Assembly (NCBI GenBank): GCA_013397435.1
Contig: VZRG01000451.1
Coordinates: forward strand, 124,001 to 188,000
Origin: Erythrocercus mccallii
Taxonomy: Eukaryota; Chordata; Aves; Passeriformes; Dicruridae
Direction: 5' to 3'
Length of the DNA: 64,000 nucleotides
The notes under the pieces: generated by a model
The model's database searches: none
What the model saw: the letters and a program-made list of their open reading frames with translations, nothing else
Told to the model about the DNA's origin: nothing
Made by a program: the position numbers and the translations under genes
Shown here: one piece after another, positions 1 to 13,000 of the stretch
Position numbering within the stretch: position 1 is the first letter of the stretch
Layout: the number at the start of each line of letters is the position of its first letter

Positions 1-3000
1 CTACACCAGTGCCTCTGTACAACCAGACATTCCCAATGTCATGGAAGAGAAAGGAAGAAGATTTTCCAAGTGCTTAACTTCTTTTGTTATCTCGCCCTTT
101 TCTCAATCAAGGAGAAATCTCAAATGTGCTTGAACAGTCCTTTTAGATCACCAGCAGCAACCGCATCACCCCCAGAAGCCAAAAGAGGAAAAACGTCTGT
201 GTCTGACTGCTCCCTTTTACACTGGTGATCTTTTAAGCAACTGCACGGGGGTAACACTGCATCAGTTCTGAGACAGACATTCAGTAGCATCAATCACTAG
301 TATTCAAGAACTGTTGAATTCTTTTTTTACTATCCACAGCATTTAAATGTACTCTAAATATCATATTTTTCAGGCATAGATTACAAGGAAATTATAAAAA
401 ATAAACTTATGAGTACATGGATAGATCCTCATGGAACTATCATGGATAGTTCTCTTACCACAGCCAGAAGGCTTCTAATAAACAGTTCGAATCTTCAGGA
501 TCTTGCAACCCCAAATGAGTGAACAGTATTCACTATTAACACATCTCTATTCACATTAACGGTAACTGACTGGCCAAACTATATCTGTCTTTCCAGGCAG
601 GTTATCCTTCAGATCTTTAATTACAGTCTTGAACTACTTAATCTAAAACAAGATTCCACAGAATCACAAGAAGTTGGAAGAGAATATCAGATCAATTCTG
701 AGAAATCTGGTTAGTTAGCCACAGTATTATCATTAATTTATGAGAAATTTCTTGTTTTCCTTAGGCAGTATGAATCAATGAGTATATTCAGCCCATCTCC
801 TCCGGTACAGGTACATTAATATGTACTCTTGCTCCAGTATAGCAAGAAAATCATCCATATATACATGTTCTGGATCTGGTACTAACAGGGATTTTATTAT
901 TTTTTGGTGACAAGAGCAGGACCTTCACAAGAGACACTATAATAAAAGGGAAGAAAAATTAATAATTATTTGACAAAGGAGCAAGAAAAAATTCCATCAC
1001 TGTTACAGAAGGGTTTTTTTCACTGCCGAGACAGCTCAGAGAACTAAGTCTTCAATGCAAATCAGGAAAAAGCCCCATACATAATTTCTGTTACTGCACT
1101 GTAACCTCCCACTGATGAGTACACAAAAATCATTTCAGGTGCAAATTAATTTACTAATTTGTATTTCAAAGTAAAATAATTTACTTGCATGTTCCACACA
1201 GTTTTATTAGCTTAAATTAGAGAGGAGGAAATTAACTCAGCTATGGAAGTTTTTAATTTTTTTTTCCATTTTATTAGAACACAATGCATTTACAACTACA
1301 AGATTATTTAGGCTTCTCTGGGTCTGTACTAAATCTATATGCCTGATTTTAATGAAAACAAGGATGATGGGAATGTAACAGCTACCACTTTAAAAGTGAA
1401 GCGGCAGGGAAAGTGACTCGTAAAGATTCCCTTTAAGGTTGAGTCATTTACTTGGACTGACAAAGAATGTCATTGTTAACTGTACTTAAAATATATTTAA
1501 TCTGTCATTCGTGTACAAAGCATGCTATGTAATGTTGCATATAATTCTATATATCTTATGTTTTGTGGAAAAACATTTGAAATTAGTGCATTTGTTTTGG
1601 GGGGAGGAACCACAAGAGAAACCAAAAAATAACAGTAAAAGGAAAGGAGGGAATTTCACACCTCATAATGCATTTACTGGAAACTTCCTACACTTATAAA
1701 CCAGTATGAGAGAAGAAAAAGGAATTAATCCATGCTGATACACAGAAATCTGACAACTAAAAGATGTGTGCTCTCGTCTCCTTGAAAATATGCTTCAAGC
1801 AATATCCTTGGCAAAAGTGGGAGACTTGGAGATGGTTGGTTGAGTTGGCCGCTCACAGATGTGCTGACATATGGAAGCCAGTGCCAATGCGATACAACCT
1901 GTTGTACAGTGTCAGCAGGATAATGACAGAACAGGTTGAACTCCTGCTAATGGCCATAAGTGGTGAAGGACAACTGTGACATCTTATCTACCCTCTCCTG
2001 CTCATCTGGAGACCAGTTATAATTGCTTGACTGTCAGTTAAAGAAATACTTTTCATGAAGATCTACTCCCTAGAATGCTGTAATAACAAAAACTACATAG
2101 CAACATAGTATATCAAAGAAAAAAAAAAGCTAATAGTTTTAACTCCTGTATTATATTCATTTGAGGGAAATTAAGCTATGCTTTAAAAGCTGAACTGGGA
2201 TACAATTAAAGTCATTCAACCATACTGCACAGAGCTGACATACTTTTACTGTCTCTAATAAAAATCTTCTCCAAAATCCATTTGCAAGAATTACTATCTT
2301 TGTGCAGAAGACAGCCTAATATCTTGGAAAACTTTAGAAACAACAATAAGCACTTGGAAACAGGAATCAGAAGATACTATTTGATTTTTTTCTGTAAGGC
2401 AACATGCACAGGAATCTCTTAATGCAGCACACACATTAGAGTTCTGCTTGGTAGGAGGTGCTTGGGAGGAGCCCAACCAAACATGGGCTTGCCTCCACAT
2501 GTAAGTAACAGATAACACCAGGCACAGCTGTACTATCTCAAGGGCATGGATAGATAGCATTTAGCTCTCCTTTGGATGTACTGGCCAATTTATTTAATCT
2601 TTTTCGTCTCTACCTTCGCCCAAAAGGGAAAATGAGATGCCTCTACTTTCTTGCAATGCACCAGGATCTATTCTTTCTTCCTTTAAGTTCTGCTAAGATT
2701 TCTAACAGCACTCTGCTCTGACAGCAAGTTCCATATGTTAGCTCTAGAAAATGTTAAAAAAACTCTTTTTTTTTTTCTCCTGGCTCTAAATCTGTTGCCT
2801 TTAAGATTCACAGACAGCACCCTGAACTCTTACGAGGGCAATTAAAGAAGCAGAGCTAATTTATCATTCATTGTCTTCTCTTGCTGTCATGTCTTCTTTT
2901 CATGTTCTTTCCTGCCCAAACTCCCAATATTCAAGTCCCTGACATAAAGGCTTCCTATTTTTCTTACCCCTCCCTAAAATCTGGCTAACCCAAATGGAGA

Positions 3001-6000
3001 ATACACTGCCAATGTACCTAATAAAATTACTGGTTTTCTTCTTCACTTTATCTGTAAGTTCTGTTTACACAGCTCACCAATACCACACATTGAAAATACG
3101 TGTGCTCTCCAAAGTGCTACACAGGTCTTCCTCCTGAGCAGAAGTGAACATACAGCTCAGGAACATGTGCAAATGATTGCTGCCAACACACAATTTTACA
3201 TGCAATTTGTCTACTTTGCACACGTAAACTTGTTCCTAAAATATGAAAACTCTGATGAAGTTTGCTGGAAAAAATAAAAAGACAAGCAATCTCTCAACTG
3301 CTGCTGCCCAGAGAAGTTGTAATCTCCTCTGTCAGAGCTCCTCAATATGACACAGCACCACCAGCAAGGCACATGGAGGCATGACAAGGACACAAAATAA
3401 TTCATAACTACTGGTCAAGGAAAGATAAACTAACTGTGTGTTCTGCTGCTATTAAATGGTAAAAGTCAAATGGGAAAAATAAGCAAGCAAAAAATCTTTT
3501 CTAAGAAGATATTTTTCCTAAAGCAGTATTATTTCAAAAGAAAAGGCTCAAAAAGACTCCTTAATTAATGAGAAAAATCCTGTTTCCTTTATCTCTTAGA
3601 TCTTGTTAGTTCACCTTAGTTTTCCTTAGCATTTCCTCTCAGAAGCGATAAATGTGGAATTGTTTAGGTTTCCCCTCTGAAACTATTGTTCTGTTAATAT
3701 CAACAGTCCTAACCACACCTGACCTCCATTCTGCCAGTCCCACCTCTGCCTTCAGTTCTACTTTCTGCACATGAGAAGGAAGGATGAATAATAGTCTTTG
3801 GAGAAGGAAGGCCTATGTAGATTTTATGAACACCAATAAAATCTTCCTTAGGGAAGTTTTTTTTTTTGCATGGTAATGTAGCAATAAAATATCTCTATTA
3901 ATAATTATTTAATGGAGGTTTGAAGCAGCTAAATTCTGTAACTTCTTTCTGGACTCATCACTTACATGCTGCAACATTTACTTGCTACACAAAACTAAGC
4001 TTTCTTACACCAATAAAATTATTCAGTCATAACAAATAAAGGAAATAAAATTTATGTCCTCTTAATACATCAATGTTGCGTTAGTCACTAAGTCTCCAGA
4101 TAAGTCAGAAGTCTGCAGTCCTGATATTCAGCACAGTGGAAAACCAACAGAAGGGCCCCGTAGCTATGCTCACAATCTGTCCTCATAAAACATCTGACAG
4201 CTGCAACACTAACAAAATTAACAGTGGATGAATTAGTACCAGACGCTAAACAGTTGCTATAGAAAGACTCGTCCATTTCTTTTCTTCTTCTCTCCTTCTT
4301 CAACCTGGCTACTCTACCACTTGATAAAATTAACATTTGGTAGCATTTTTTTCATTTATTATTTAACTTTAAAAAGAGCACCACAAATGTCCTTTCATAC
4401 ACAAGATTATGAACTTCACACCATGATCTCCTTAGACTCCTAAAGAAGCCGTTTGCAGTTGAAAATGACTGCGTTCCAGTTCTCTTACTGCTTTTGAGCA
4501 GTGAACGTGAATCCACTTGCAGGTTCTGGGATCCCTCAGGCACATGCCAGAGCTGCAGCTGAACAAGGCAGTGTCTGCACCCTTTTCTATCCTATCTGTA
4601 CAATCTCCTTCATAAATTCTTTACTGAAGAAGGGTATGGTGTTGTATTGTACACTTGCACTGAGGCAGCAAGATCTGTGATGGGGAAAGAATGAATTTAA
4701 AAAAAAAAAAAGAGGTTGCAACTGGAGTCAGCAAACTTTCATGTAATATATATAAACCCAAAACATTACTTTCAGAATAGTAATACCTTCCTCCATGTCC
4801 TTCTTCCCAGCAGTTGTGTCAGTGTAGTTCTTCCTTTTACACATTCATCCTGTCATCTCTTTAGGAAATTTGTTTGAACTTTGCTTGTTAAATAAAAAGA
4901 GTTCATGCTAATGCAATATGAAGACCACAAGTAGTGCCTGCCCCTAGGATTACTTCATTAACATGACTTCCTGGCAGCATTCAAGAAGCAGTTTTACAGA
5001 GAATGCTGCAGTAAAACAGACTTCTTCCTAGCTGAAACTTCTGCTATCTTGCCCTGCTCTCTGTTGCATTTCAATTTTGATGAAAAATAGAAAGCCAACT
5101 TTAAAACAAAAGAAAGTAAAAGGCTTTGTAAAAATGGCATGACAGAACACTGCATACATAGTGTTAAAGCTAATAAATAGTAAATGTATTCAGTTTGCAA
5201 AGATAAAGATTTCCCATTCTTCTACTTTTACCACTGCACACTGAATTTTCTGAAACCCCCCCCTTTCTTGCCTCTGTCACTAACAATGAGAAAAAAATCC
5301 AAAGACCAAAACCTTCTGTCATACCTGTCCAGTCCCTTACTGCCCCTGACATCTAACTCCTCACTAACAGGATGTGGCTGACACTTTTGTTGTTGACAGT
5401 AGAGCTAGTAAAGGATCTGTATCTAAGTGGCCTTCTGCAAAGATACAAGAAAGAAGTAGGGATGAAGGCAAGAGATGGTAGGAGCTGGCAGATATATGTC
5501 TAAACAGCAAAAGTCTGCTGACCACTTTAAAATGCTTCAATTTTAGCTGCTAGTTAAAGTGTATGCACATCTTAATGATCAAAAGACAACAAAAAAAGAA
5601 CTAGATAGCTGAGATTTAATACTGACATTGCTTGATGACTACACAAACACACATAGAGCAGACACAAAATACCTGTCATTTCTAAAAATACAATGCAATC
5701 TGAATTGCAATGCATTGTGATTATTTCACAATGAATTTGCTAAGGTGGGCTTCAAAATATGTTTTACATCACTTTTTTCCTTTCAATCCTTAATACACAC
5801 TGGGAAGAAACTACCATTATTATTTAATAATTTTCTTTCCATTTCTCAGCCAAATTTAGTTCTTACATTCACATTTTTTGAGACAGACTCAAAACACAAG
5901 GAGTGAAAAAACAATATCGTTTTCTTCCCTATGTATTTTTCTTCCAGGTAGATAATGCTAAACAAAGAACACTGCTGTTGAACTCAAAAATGCTGTACAG

Positions 6001-7055
6001 TAACTTTACACAAATTTCCTATTACAGCTCAAAAGAATCAAAAGGAAGACAAGTACAATAGAAAAAATATAATACTAAATTTCTGAAGCTCAATTTTGAG
6101 GATTAAGAAAAGGCAATTACTTACTTCTTTACAGAATTAAATTGTCCCTGCTCTATTCTAAAAGCTTTTGTTTCTTTCTACTGTATTTTAAATCCATTCC
6201 TGCTCAGTAAGGTTGTCCTGGAACTTCATGGTAGGAAGCTGCAGCTTTTCTCCTAACTCTCATGGTGCAGAATGCTTAAAGTTCCATGCAATAACACTGT
6301 AGCAAATAAACTATCATGCAGCATTATTCTTTTTTAAATATGAGATTCATATATACCATCCTGCAGTTAACTCTGCTTCTATAGATTCTGTTACCGGTAA
6401 GTCAATATTTAAATATTTGAATCAACTTTTAAGTAGGTCTTCTACAGGTGTTTTGAAAAACAAGATTGTTTGCATCATAACTGAAAGTACCTACAATGCA
6501 CCACTGTAAACATTTTACACACCAAGAAACAGGAGTTTCTTTAGGGCTTGTAAGCTCTTTGCAATCTGGAGCCATATGCCATTTCAGTACTGCTTCAAGT
6601 CTTTACTTGTTAGACGCTTTTTAATTTTGAATTGATGCCAAGGTTAGACATCATAGCAGAGGTTCCCCATTTAAAATCTTATTCTTTTTTACAAAATACC
6701 TACATACACTTTGTAGTGCATAGCTTTATGCTAACGAAAAACAAAACCTGGAAGGTAGTCCTATTTTCTCCAGTTTTACCATGCCCTCTTCTGCTCCCTC
6801 ACCCTCAGTTCAAAGCCTGTTGAATGTCCATGGTTATGAACTGAGCCACACACTACAAGAAGAGTAGGTACAACCTTGGCGTGCAACGAGGAGTCCTTCA
6901 ACTTTAAAACATGCAGAAGCTGTTTTCTGGACTGTCTGGTAAAAATCTAACAGCTTCTTTAGAAAGAACAACAGACACTGCACACTTAGAAACACATCAC
7001 TGGAAACTAAAGTGAAGAAATATGTGAAAGATGAGGTTGAGGACACAATACATAC
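1..7055. other. USP45 intron, left part of window
   Basis: AT-rich sequence with no exon I can support. It lies downstream (on the minus strand) of the last USP45 exon visible in the window, and that exon ends in an incomplete codon, so the gene must continue further left. I searched both strands for the next conserved USP segments (the QQQDS...LL stretch, the CxxC pairs of the fingers subdomain, the His box) and did not find them. The only things of note are an old LINE-like stretch at 2.66-3.15 kb and a weak terminal-exon-like reading frame at 775-922 on the minus strand. Confidence 0.6.
2660..3150 (-). mobile_element. Ancient CR1/L3-like LINE fragment (probable)
   Basis: Read on the plus strand, the stretch from the gcaagttccat motif near 2723 through the T-rich block and the ctctaaatctgttgcctttaa motif resembles the diverged 3' part of amniote CR1/L3 LINEs in inverted orientation. 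This is recognition by general likeness only. No reading frame survives and no target-site duplication is visible. It could also be ordinary intronic DNA. Confidence 0.3.
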
Positions 7056-7186
7056 TTTTGACAAAGCTGGCTGAACAGCACTTTGGGAGACAGAGGACCT
7101 TTTCCAGCCTCCCTCATGCTGTGAAGGAACAAGAACATTGCTGAAGTCAAAGGTCCCGGGCTGGACAGGTTTACCACCAAAGGATC
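7056..7186 (-). CDS. USP45: USP45 coding exon after the Cys box (last one in window)
   Basis: Encodes DPLVVNLSSPGPLTSAMFLF through LCQ and the first two bases of a Lys codon. This helical part of the USP catalytic domain follows the Cys-box helix. Acceptor is tgaag before GATCC, donor GTATGT. It ends in phase 2, so an exon starting with one completing base is required further left. Confidence 0.9.
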
Positions 7187-10031
7187 CTTCAAAAACAAAG
7201 GCAAATTACACATTAGATTTCAAAAGTAAAGACACAAGACTTCTTTCAAGTTACTAGATACATGATAAAGAGCAATGTAATTTTCAGGCTTAAGAGTATT
7301 TCAGGGTGTTTTTCTTTTTAAATGTTGATGTCACCTATTTGACTGAAATAATTTAAGAGCAGGCTTATTATTTTAGGAGTAATAGTTGCAAAAGCAAACA
7401 ATTCTTGGTGGTAACCAATAGCTTTGGAAACAGGCATGTCAATGACCCAGTCTGGTTCTCACAAAAATAGGCAACCTTTGTATTACCTGCCTTACTTTTA
7501 CCCCCACATGCACTGAAATTCATCTGGAGACAACCCAGGTGACCACCTCCATGGGCCAGCATAAGACTGTTACCCAACCTTAGGAGGGGGGCGTCCAGCT
7601 TCTCTTATCTGTGAACCACACACTGAAATTTCCACACATCTGACAGCCACAGAACACACCCTGTTCCTTCACAAACCAGGTGCTGTGAAGGCACCAGCCG
7701 TGGTTCACAGCAAGAACTGATGGCACGTCCCATGTCCCCTGTGGCACTGGGAGACAGGCACAGGGTGCATCCTGCACAGCCCCTCTTGGTATGACATTCA
7801 CCCCAGCCAGCAGGTTGTGGGTCTGGAATGATCCAGCCAGCAGCCAGTCAAGCCAATTTTAAAGCAGAAGACAGTCCTGCACTGCTGTCCTAGGGTGACT
7901 TTATGATGCTTGTATCCCCAGTCACCTGTTCTGTTTATGCTGGAGCATAAATTGAATGCCCTGCAGTTCTGCATCTTTTAAGACTGGTTTCAAGAGCAAA
8001 GAGGGGGAGAAGAAGCATGCAGTCTGTTTTCAGAAACTGCACTTGCTCCCTCCCATTCCTTCTCAAAGACTTTGTCTGCAGTGGACAGCAGGAGAGAACT
8101 CTGCTTTGCTTTTGGTTTTTAGCTAGCTGAGTCAGAGAAGTTCCCAGGACTGTAGCTTTTCTTTTTCTTGGAACTGATCAGCCTGCTCTGGACTAAAAAC
8201 CCAGAAAAACACCAGGAGCTCACACCTGTGGGCCACCAGGGCCGGGACACGGCATTTTCTAGCTCACAAGGGACTGATAAGATACTGAGCGAGCCAAACT
8301 ACACACCACAACAAGGACTTTCTGAATTTGCCATCCCTTCAGAACAGCGAGAGGTTTTATTGTTTAATATTATTCATTTTTTATGCTTGTGAATACTTTG
8401 CTTGTTAAATAAACAGGTTTTTTCCACTTTTCTCCAAGGAAATATTTTCCTGAACCAGCTGGGGGACAGGTTGCTTGAAACTGCTTTATAGAGGCACCCC
8501 TTTGAAAGTTTCCTCCCAAATTGCTCTAAACCAGGACAACTGCTTACACACTACATGTCACAATGACCATAGACCACCAGCTCTCTCTAACATGCTCCAA
8601 GGTTCCTGTGTCCCCACAGTGCTCCCTACTAGCTGACCTGATCTCAGAAAAACAGATTACAGGTGCCAGATAAACACCTGGAGGGGGTGCCTCGTGCAGA
8701 AAGCAGATCCAAACAAAATGTAAGTGCTATAGATACACACAAATATAAAGTATTTGCTTTATATGCACTATCAAAAGGTGGGAAAAGGCCCCTTACCAAG
8801 TAAGAAGCTGCAGGTTTCTACACTACTAATAATTAGACTACTGCAGCCCTCTTACTCTGCACTGGCATACAATGACCAGAAAACACAGTATTTGCTCCAG
8901 AGACCTTATTTATACTGTAAGCATTGTCATGAAACAAAAAATAAATCTTTCAACCTTATGGCTGTGCAAGTTACACATCAAGCATAAGCCAACACCCCAC
9001 TGGCTCGCTAAGCCTTCAGGCAAAACCAAGCTCCAGACCTCTGTTGTGGTTCAAGATAACTTTGTGAAACATGTTGCTGTTCAGAACTATCACTGGAGGA
9101 AATAAAGAGAGCAATGCAGTGAATTTCACACTGTTCTCGCCTGGAGAAGCAATGAACATCACCTACAGCAACACAGTGAAATCATCATCATTTCAAAGGT
9201 ATCTGAATACCACTCCTCTACCCTCACTGCCACCAGAAAGCTTATAGCAAACAGCAGGAAAAAAAGGAAAAATCTAAGAAAAAATCCTCTGTAAACTGTT
9301 TGCTTCAGCTAACAGAGGGGAAGGGGTATTATCTTTACTGCCAACAACATATAATGAAATGCCAAGTCTCTAAGACATGACCAGAACAGCAGAATATTCT
9401 TTGAATAATAGCCACAGGAGACATTTTCCCATATGGCTGCAATGAGTTTGAGGACAAGAATTTTGTTCCTCACTGAAATTTCGCTTCTCTCATTTTAATC
9501 CCCTGGCCTCTGAAGCATGTAATAAACTTCACAGGCCTTCAATGAAGGGCTGGGATGGACTGGAATAAAATATTTCACAGACACTTTCTAAAGCCAAACA
9601 ATCTATTTCCTGCATCATACGTTCATACTGAAGAAATTAAATGGCAAATAAAAATAAACCAGCTGCTCTTTCTTAAGGTAAGGCATTATTTGATACTTCA
9701 ATATCACAAAACGTGAAAGCAAGTAATTCTTCCTCCTTCTCCAGGGCTGAGTAATGATTTTTGTGAGAGAAATCTGTTCACAGGTAACATAAACCTGCTA
9801 AACAATTAAAATGTGAAGGAAATGGGAGAGTAACAGAGTGCCTTTAATGGAGATGTGATTTCCTGTCCTTCAGCTTCTTCCCACATTTTCCCAATTTTGC
9901 ATTTCTCATTGCATACTTACCAGTTGAGAATCTGAAGTATGACAGATTTTTAACTTTGTTCCTTTCTCCTTTATCTCATACATCAGTTCATTTAGTACAT
10001 GAGTCTGTGCCAGGTTCTTAAAGGAAAAAAA

Positions 10032-10067
<36 letters not shown>

Positions 10068-13000
10068 AAAAAAAGACAAACATGCTGATCATTCAACTAC
10101 ACAGTTTCTTTATACATTCTAGATTCAGGGGTAGACCAAACCAGATATACTTCACAACATGTAACTGAGGTTTAGATCTGACCACAAGAAAGAGCGCTAA
10201 AAAAATCACGGATCTGAATGTTTCTAGAATTGTATTTATTTCTTTTTCTGTAATTTCAAAATAGTTCACTAGTAATAACTTTGTTATTTATGCTGAACAA
10301 CAAGTTGTTTTGTTTTTTTTTAGGATGACGACATCATTATTAGAAACTATTTGCCTCTTTTAAACTCTGCAGTCTCTCTCATCATGCCCCATGAAGTACA
10401 AAGGCTTTGGCACAAGGGAAAGTATTACCTCTCTGAATTTAGGAGAGAAACCAACTCAACATATCTCAGCTTTGTTTCTTTGTTTTTGGTCAACTCTGAC
10501 AGCAGATCACTTAGGTTTCTTCGAGGCCCTAAGTATGGACAGATAACGATTTGCAGTTTTACTGTCTGTTTGATGAGTTTTGTAATCCACATCATAAACA
10601 CAAGGTGAGGTGTGCCAGTGCAGAACACCTTTGTAGCAGTTTTCTTTCACTTGTTCACTCCTGTTTGCAGACATGCAGATGTCTCTGCTCAGCTGAGAAG
10701 CAACAGGATGGTGCAATAAACCTACTAAGGCTGCTGCTTTTTTTGAGGATGTTGGATTGGTTGTACACTAAACATCAATAGATGTGTATTAGTATAGCTC
10801 ATTCCTCTTATTCTAGTCAGAAAAAAACCATAATCGATAAAACTAATTTTATAACTGCATCCATTGTAGGGGTTTAAAATCATCCCAATGAACAGAGCAG
10901 ACATTTACATTATGTACCACCATTCACATCACCAGTATGGTAGATACCCTGCACTAGTCACGACTGATAATGCTGAACTTCAAATAAAACCACATGCTAC
11001 AGTACAACCCACACACGTACGCAGTGTGTAAAACTTGGCATTTTCACTTGTTTCATTACTGTGCAAAATGCTACTGATACAGGAGTTCTTTTTTATTATA
11101 ACAGGAAACACGTCTTGGATAGCAAGGAGTAAAATGAATTTGAAAAGGACTTTCAGATAACAGAATGAAGACTCGTAATACTCAAAACCTTTTCAGAAGC
11201 CCACAGATTATACAGATTTAGTATTTCTGAAATCTGTTAAGAGAAAGTGGTATGATCTTTCCATCTTACCTGCATGACAGCATTAAAAAAGCAGGTATTT
11301 CCTAAATTATTTATTCCTTTAACTGGAACTGATGCACCATTACCAGAGCTTTTTCCTTTCAGAATTTCACTTGTTTCACTGTTTTCTTCACGAAGGTGTA
11401 TGATTTTTGATGAACCTACAATTAAATTATAGATTAATATGACCATATAATTGCATAGTTTAATCAATTACATCCTTCCATGATTATGTTTATTAATTTT
11501 AGCATATGTGGAAGATACCTTGATAATACTCTAGGCTGCTCTACACAGTCTTAAAAACACCAAAAACTCAAAAAACCAGGCATCAACAGGTAAAGACCTG
11601 GAGGGGTAAAAAATACCCTCAACAACGACATACATCCAACAAAACCCTCCATAATAATCATACTGTCCTATAAGACTGTAACTGCCACAATTACACAAGC
11701 AATAAATAAAGTAAAATTAGTCAGCTTATTAACAATAGGCAGCTGAGCTATATGTTCATTAGACACATCAGAAACACCACCCAAAGGCTGCTTTTTGGTG
11801 CATTTGAAAGGAGGTAGCCCAAAGTTACCACTAAATGCTGCAAGTCTTTATCAACTATAGTGTTCCATTCCAACTGCCTTGTCAACAGCCCAGCTGGACT
11901 CATTATCCCTACATTTGCTCCTCAACTCACCTCCCTTTGTCACAGCCTGAGGAATTACTAATCCACATACATACAGTGCTAGTGTTTTAATTTCAACTAA
12001 CAAAAAATTGATAAAACTATGCTATAACATCCACGTAATTCCCTGCTTCCCTTATTATTATTAAATAGATGAGGGGCAGCAAAGTTAGACAGTCATTAAC
12101 TTGTAGCCTAGAGGTAATGGAAAGACTTGAGATAGCAATATTTAGCCTTGAATTCTACTAGCAACTTTCATATTGTCATGGTTGCAGGACTAAATGTGAA
12201 CATTACTGACATCTGCAGTGTCTTAAATATTGATTAACAATGCATGTCAATGTAAACGAGTTATGGACTTAATAGATGCCAAGAACTGTGATGCTACAAT
12301 CTCTGTCTTGACATATGAATTCATATATTTGTTCTAATGAGTTTCACATTGAAGTCTCATTAAAGTGTTCTTGAGAAATAACTAACAGACCTATTTATGT
12401 TAATGAAATTCTCATGCCAAAAGGTTCTTTTATGTACACTCCTAAATACCTTCTTGCTTAGAAAATGAAAAAAATATAATTAAATAGAAGTCATTAAAAT
12501 AACTATTGTATCTGGCAACAAGCTTCTGAAGCAGTCTGCCTGCATCCTACAGTGCCGTCGAGGCACAACTATTCTTCCTAATTGTATCAGTTTTTCAAAC
12601 AGAGTTAGAGGTGCTTTGCCTTTTAAATTTAAATTTAAAAAAGAACAATTTTAAATGTTCTTGTTAACAGTGCTTACACAGCTTTAAATTACTCTCCTTT
12701 CCACTCAGGTGGAAAATTAAGACAGTACAAGGGCAAAGTAAAAGACAGAGTTCTTGAAAAAGCAGACAAAGTGGTTTTGAATATACGAACAACAAGCGAG
12801 TTGCTCATACCCTGAAACAGCCACTGTTTTATAGGCTACATGAAGCAACACCTTTTAACTGGCATGCTTAGAAGGGGAATACTACAGTGTCTGAGGCTCG
12901 TCCACCCACAGAGCTCCAGAACAACCACAGCATGGGAATGGGAGCTCCGACTATCTGCAACTCAAAGGCATTGGTCTCCCTCAGAAGTTTAATACTACAG

